Shown piece by piece: positions 31,488 through 35,014 of a DNA stretch of 35,014 bases. The translations under genes and the position numbers were made by a program. The notes under the pieces are model-generated. The model searched no databases. It was not told the DNA's origin and saw only the letters and a list, made by a program, of their open reading frames with translations. The DNA is taken from contig CAAAJI010000215.1 of the NCBI GenBank assembly GCA_900642245.1, positions 50,087 to 85,100 of the forward strand, given 5' to 3'. Origin of the DNA: Fragilaria radians. Taxonomy: Eukaryota; Bacillariophyta; Fragilariophyceae; Fragilariales; Fragilariaceae. How positions within the stretch are numbered: position 1 is the stretch's first letter; each line of letters starts with the position of its first letter.

Positions 31488-31968
31488 GTACTCGTGTGTC
31501 CGTGGACTCGAGACATGGAGAAGACAGGCGGACAGATGAATTACAGCTCCAGTTTGCATGGATGCCATAAGGTAAAGTAAAAAGAAATTACAATATATTT
31601 TTTAAAGTGTATCCAAGATTTCTGACATTGGTATGTCCCATCAAAGTGGATGAGAACAGTCAGGGGAGCTAACTGTACCTACCGGCGTGGTATGAGAATT
31701 TTTTTGTAGTAGGTGATCATTCCTATGCAGGAAAGTTCTCTGAGATGGAAAATTTAATTTTGCATTTAACAAAGGACTTGGTTTTTTTTAAGTATACCTT
31801 CAGTCTCGCTTCAAATTAATTAGGCCTAATGACATATATCTCAAGCTTAGGATGTAAGTAGACCGCAGTTTGGGTTCTTGATCTTAAGTATGGTAGTGCC
31901 TATTGCAGAATGATGAAAGAACTACAACAATGGTTCCAATGATCTGGATGAATAGGAATCGCTGGATT

Positions 31969-31987
31969 GTACAATATTGTACGGTAC
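31969..31987. promoter_or_regulatory. 19-nt motif, copy 2 (GTACAATATTGTACGGTAC)
   Basis: Its first 14 nt (31969-31982) are a perfect palindrome. It matches copy 1 at 17 of 19 positions, in the same orientation. Confidence 0.5.
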
Positions 31988-32494
31988 TTTTGAAACGTCT
32001 AAACAATTGTCAGTCCTTGAAGTTCCATTACGGTATTTCAAGTAGCTAGAGGAGACTAGATGGGCATGGGTATTGATATACTCATCCATTACATCTTCTT
32101 CCATTTTAACTCTCTTGCAACAATGAAATCTAACCAAAATGAAACTTTGGTTGATGATGTAAAGGATCAATTAAGGGTTATAAAAATAATGGTAATGATC
32201 CAGGGTTTGTTGATTTTGCGATAATTGAAGAACATACATTTTAGATGCATGATTTGTTTTCATGGCATCAAGATTGTATTTCTTATGTTTGAATAGTTGA
32301 AGAATATACATGTTATCTTTGTCGCAGCAAAGATTGCATTTTTCATCATTAACTATTGTCTATCCCTTAAAGATTAACGGTGTATGCATTGGTAACACTT
32401 AACTGCTACTTTTTGATTCTGAGAGACGTGTGAATGACTCTTCTTTTTTGATTTATATCTTATCTATACTCATGTCAATTGGATAAATCACCTC

Positions 32495-32513
32495 AAAGTA
32501 TACAGTATACTTT
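32495..32513. promoter_or_regulatory. Perfect 19-nt palindrome (9+1+9)
   Basis: AAAGTATAC-A-GTATACTTT. Its core AGTATACAGTA also occurs at 31414-31424, directly before a GTACGG site near the divergent gene. It could be a dimeric-protein binding site; AT-rich palindromes also arise by chance. Confidence 0.45.
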
Positions 32514-32858
32514 CAGGTCATGTTTCATTTCTAAACGATTGCTGCATTAATCAGCAAGAAATAGTTTTACTAGACCAAGTGATTTCTCATCACGTTTGTA
32601 ATTAATATCAGGGAAACGATGACCATGGATACCTGCAAGTGTCAAATGTACTATCGTTCAGTACATGATTTTTCGTATCACATTCCCAAATTGCTCTCTG
32701 CCAATCAAATTAAGATTCTAGTTTGATTTTAAGGCCCGTAACAGAGATGGATACCGTCATGGTGGACATCATGAAATTTCATACCGTACTTGTACTCGCG
32801 TAATCAGAGAATGCTATTTCCAAAATCATAAAAAAACTCAAGGTTTCTTTCTGTTGCC

Positions 32859-35014
32859 ATGATGGAAACTCTCGAAAATGAAACTTTTGTTGATAATGTA
32901 CATGATGAATATGAGGATCATAATGATGATATCTACAAGGATGTCGATGATGATGAATATTTGTTCTCTACAACGATGCCATCGGTAACATCTAAATCAT
33001 CATCATCATCATCTCCTGAGAACTGGAAACAGACATTTGATTCACCCTACTATTCTAGCCGAATTGAAAAGTATATGAAGGAACACACCAATCAAGTAAA
33101 TACTTCGCTCGATATGATGGAGAAATCAAAACATTTGAAACAATGTGGACATCGTATGGTTGAATCTACGTATGAATTAGCTTCCATGTGTCAAGTTCTT
33201 CTTCAAAATTTTCCTACATCACAGAAGGAAGGAAAGGATAACGATGTTGATAGTAACAGTGATACAACCAACAAATGTGATGATACATCCCATGAAAACG
33301 GGCAAGAAGATCTCATCCTAGTCATCTCCACGCTGAAAGATGTAAGAAACAATTCTTTTTTGTTTGTATGATACCTTCATCACTGTTTCAATTTATTCTC
33401 ATCTGTCTTGGTTGTAAATACAATGATAACCAACCGAACATATATTCACTCTTCACTCCTTTCTTCTTTTAACTCTAACAATACTACCAAAGTTACTTGA
33501 TGAACTAGCACCAATTCAATCTCAATTGGTAGAAATTCTGGAAGCCTCTTGGTCATGTCTTGATAGCAGTTTGTACTCATCCGATAAAAATGCTATAAAT
33601 CATGACAAGGAAACCAAGAAACAAAAGCGACAACAAAAACATGAGGAGTCACAACAAATTCTAGAATCCTTACAACGGAATGTCGAGGAATCCTCTCTAC
33701 AAGCTGAAAACACTTGGACTTCTTTTTTGAGTCGATCAGTATCAACATCTGTATCAACTCCGTCGTCATCATCATCATCATCATCATCGTTTTGGCAAAA
33801 AGGAGGAGGACTCAAGAGACTCGCATCGTTTCAACTGCGACATGCAAGAACAAAGGCAAACATTTCCACTGAATCTATGGTTACAGATACAGCCATTTCC
33901 CGTCCGAACATATCAACAGATGACGCAAACAACGACATCTCAAACCCCGATTTGATGAATCTACCTACGTTGCAAAATATTCCTGATCCGTCCGCTGTTG
34001 CATTGACTTACAACAGATTGATTGTTGAACAAGCACGTTACGATCAGACTGCTGCAGAACTTCATCGACATCAATTTATGGAAACGTTACTTCGTCTCAA
34101 GGTAAGGACTTACGTTTCGCACATCATTTATAACATTTTTATTCCTTTGTCTCGACTTGTCTCATCCTTTTTTCATCAACGGAAATTAAAAATATATAAC
34201 CATATTAGCACCAACACAACGTACAAACTGGAGAATCTGCGCTTGCATCGCTACATGGAATATCTACCTACCTTTATCGGTGTGCCAATCTCCTCCAAGA
34301 CCTTTCACCTAAACTACCCATCCTTCGAAATAGACTTCAAAAGCGTTGGCATCTTGACGAGCTCTCTTTAGTTCCTTGGCAAGATCGTCAGATCCGATTG
34401 ACTCAAATGCTAAAACAATTATCACAATCCATAGAACATGCATCAGAAATTCATGACATGGTTATAAACGGAGAAATGGTCTTACCAACCAATGTCAGTG
34501 ACTTGGAATTTTTGGTTGATAAACACATGACAAAATTATGGGAACTGCCCTACATTCTTGCCGAGTCTACTCAACATCATTTCCACAGTGACCCTACTGT
34601 CATACTGGAGGGTTGGTTGTACATGAAATCAGCTCATCGATTCTCCTTCCAACCATTGTGGACCAAATGTTGGTTCCGAATGAACGGGGATGGTATATAC
34701 TATTTTTCTACACGGTCAGATGGGAAAATGTCATCATCAAAGTCAGACTGGGTTTTTCTTTGTGACACTGTTCTGTGTACAGTTCGAGAATCGTCACCGA
34801 TGTTCTCCTCCACATTTCACCAAGCACCAGCATTACAAAATGGCGGCATGAGTTATACCTTCGAGCTACTCTCACCAAACCATAAAAAGCCAATTGTTCT
34901 TCAAGCACGTAGTCCTATCGAATACAAACTATGGGTTGATACCATACGTCGATCCATGGAAGCCAAATTGGAAGCATCCAAGTTGCAAAGCGTTTACGCT
35001 GGAGCTCAACGTCC
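32859..35014 (+). CDS. BAR plus PH domain protein (ACAP-like), three exons, C-terminus outside window
   Basis: Exons 32859-33341, 33493-34101 and 34209 to the window end give 632 residues with no stop. Residues 1-50 are acidic. Residues about 55-110 (DSPYYSSRIEKYMKEHTNQV...) and 150-185 are long amphipathic helices. After a Lys/Gln-rich and Ser-rich insert (poly-Ser from a TCA microsatellite at 33764-33790), helices resume at about 315-400. Together these look like an extended BAR domain, which senses or bends membranes. A PH domain follows (34590-34960: VILEGWLYMKSAHRF, LWTKCWFRM, YTFELLSP, ending in LWVDTIRRSM with the conserved Trp), expected to bind phosphoinositides. BAR-PH order is typical of ACAP/ASAP ArfGAPs, in which a zinc-finger ArfGAP domain comes next; here that part would lie outside the window, so ArfGAP activity is only a prediction. 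Confidence 0.82.
33342..33492 (+). other. Intron 1 of the BAR-PH gene (151 nt)
   Basis: Donor GAT|GTAAGA, acceptor CCAAAG|TTACTTG. Exon 1 is 483 nt, phase 0. Splicing joins STLKD to LLDELAPIQSQ and continues a BAR helix, whereas reading through hits a stop at 33369. Confidence 0.8.
34102..34208 (+). other. Intron 2 of the BAR-PH gene (107 nt)
   Basis: Donor AAG|GTAAGG, acceptor ATATTAG|CACC. Exon 2 is 609 nt, phase 0. Splicing joins LLRLK to HQHNVQTGESALASLHG and opens the frame that carries the PH domain to the window end. The unspliced frame stops at 34371. Confidence 0.85.

Larger units (their letters stand above)
31355..32858. promoter_or_regulatory. Divergent intergenic region with repeated palindromic motifs
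   Basis: This 1.5-kb gap separates two divergently oriented genes (ATGs at 31354 minus and 32859 plus) and contains no coding frame I can support. GTACGG/GTACGGTA-type sites occur at 31422, 31479, 31979 and 32029 (TACGGTA), and in reverse as TACCGTAC at 32782. The outermost two lie about 70 bp upstream of each start codon. A regulatory role is inferred from repetition and position. Confidence 0.45.

Noticed and set aside
1..35014. tRNA genes, looked for by T-loop GGTTCRA-type sequences on both strands.
   Set aside because: The few GTTCRA matches lie inside coding regions or lack a matching A-box and acceptor stem.

Overview
The window looks like nuclear DNA of a eukaryotic alga, most likely a diatom or other stramenopile. 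It is AT-rich and gene-sparse. Introns are short (68, 107 and 151 nt) with GT..AG ends. The proteins are typically eukaryotic (J-domain with X-like region, MORN, BAR-PH). Decayed Ty1/copia-type pol fragments carry wording I associate with diatom elements (for example a GGSKFW-like integrase start). No species can be named. I saw no rRNA, tRNA, CRISPR array or prokaryotic operon.

Layout. 1-160: C-terminal end of an unknown plus-strand gene. 945-4000: graveyard of Copia-like retrotransposons on both strands. 4756-5412 (-): small protein with a two-membrane-pass hairpin. 5620-6440 (+): eroded RT/RNase H tail. 6557-9520 (-): large multi-pass protein with a PrsW-type intramembrane protease core. 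10030-11810 (-): one decayed Copia element in the order gag, integrase, RT, RNase H. 13400-14075 (+): Gypsy-like integrase fossil. 15107-18979 (+): very acidic 1290-residue repeat protein ending in a CaaX box. 20714-22422 (-): two-exon J-protein with an X-like region. 23675-25420 (-): coiled-coil plus MORN-repeat protein. 25421-29932: long gene-poor stretch with a retroelement protease fossil. 29933-31354 (-): a two-module relative of the 4756-5412 protein. 32859-window end (+): BAR plus PH domain protein in three exons, running off the window.

Common theme, inferred only: nearly all intact genes encode membrane, membrane-binding or chaperone proteins (intramembrane protease, TM-hairpin family, prenylated acidic protein, MORN, BAR-PH, J-protein). 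There is no sign of a co-regulated cluster, apart from the divergent pair at 31354/32859. Their shared 1.5-kb upstream region carries repeated palindromic GTACGGTA-type motifs. The most novel items are the TM-hairpin family (three module copies in two genes), the homogenised acidic repeat protein with a CIIL terminus, and the repeated 19-nt motif in the divergent promoter region.
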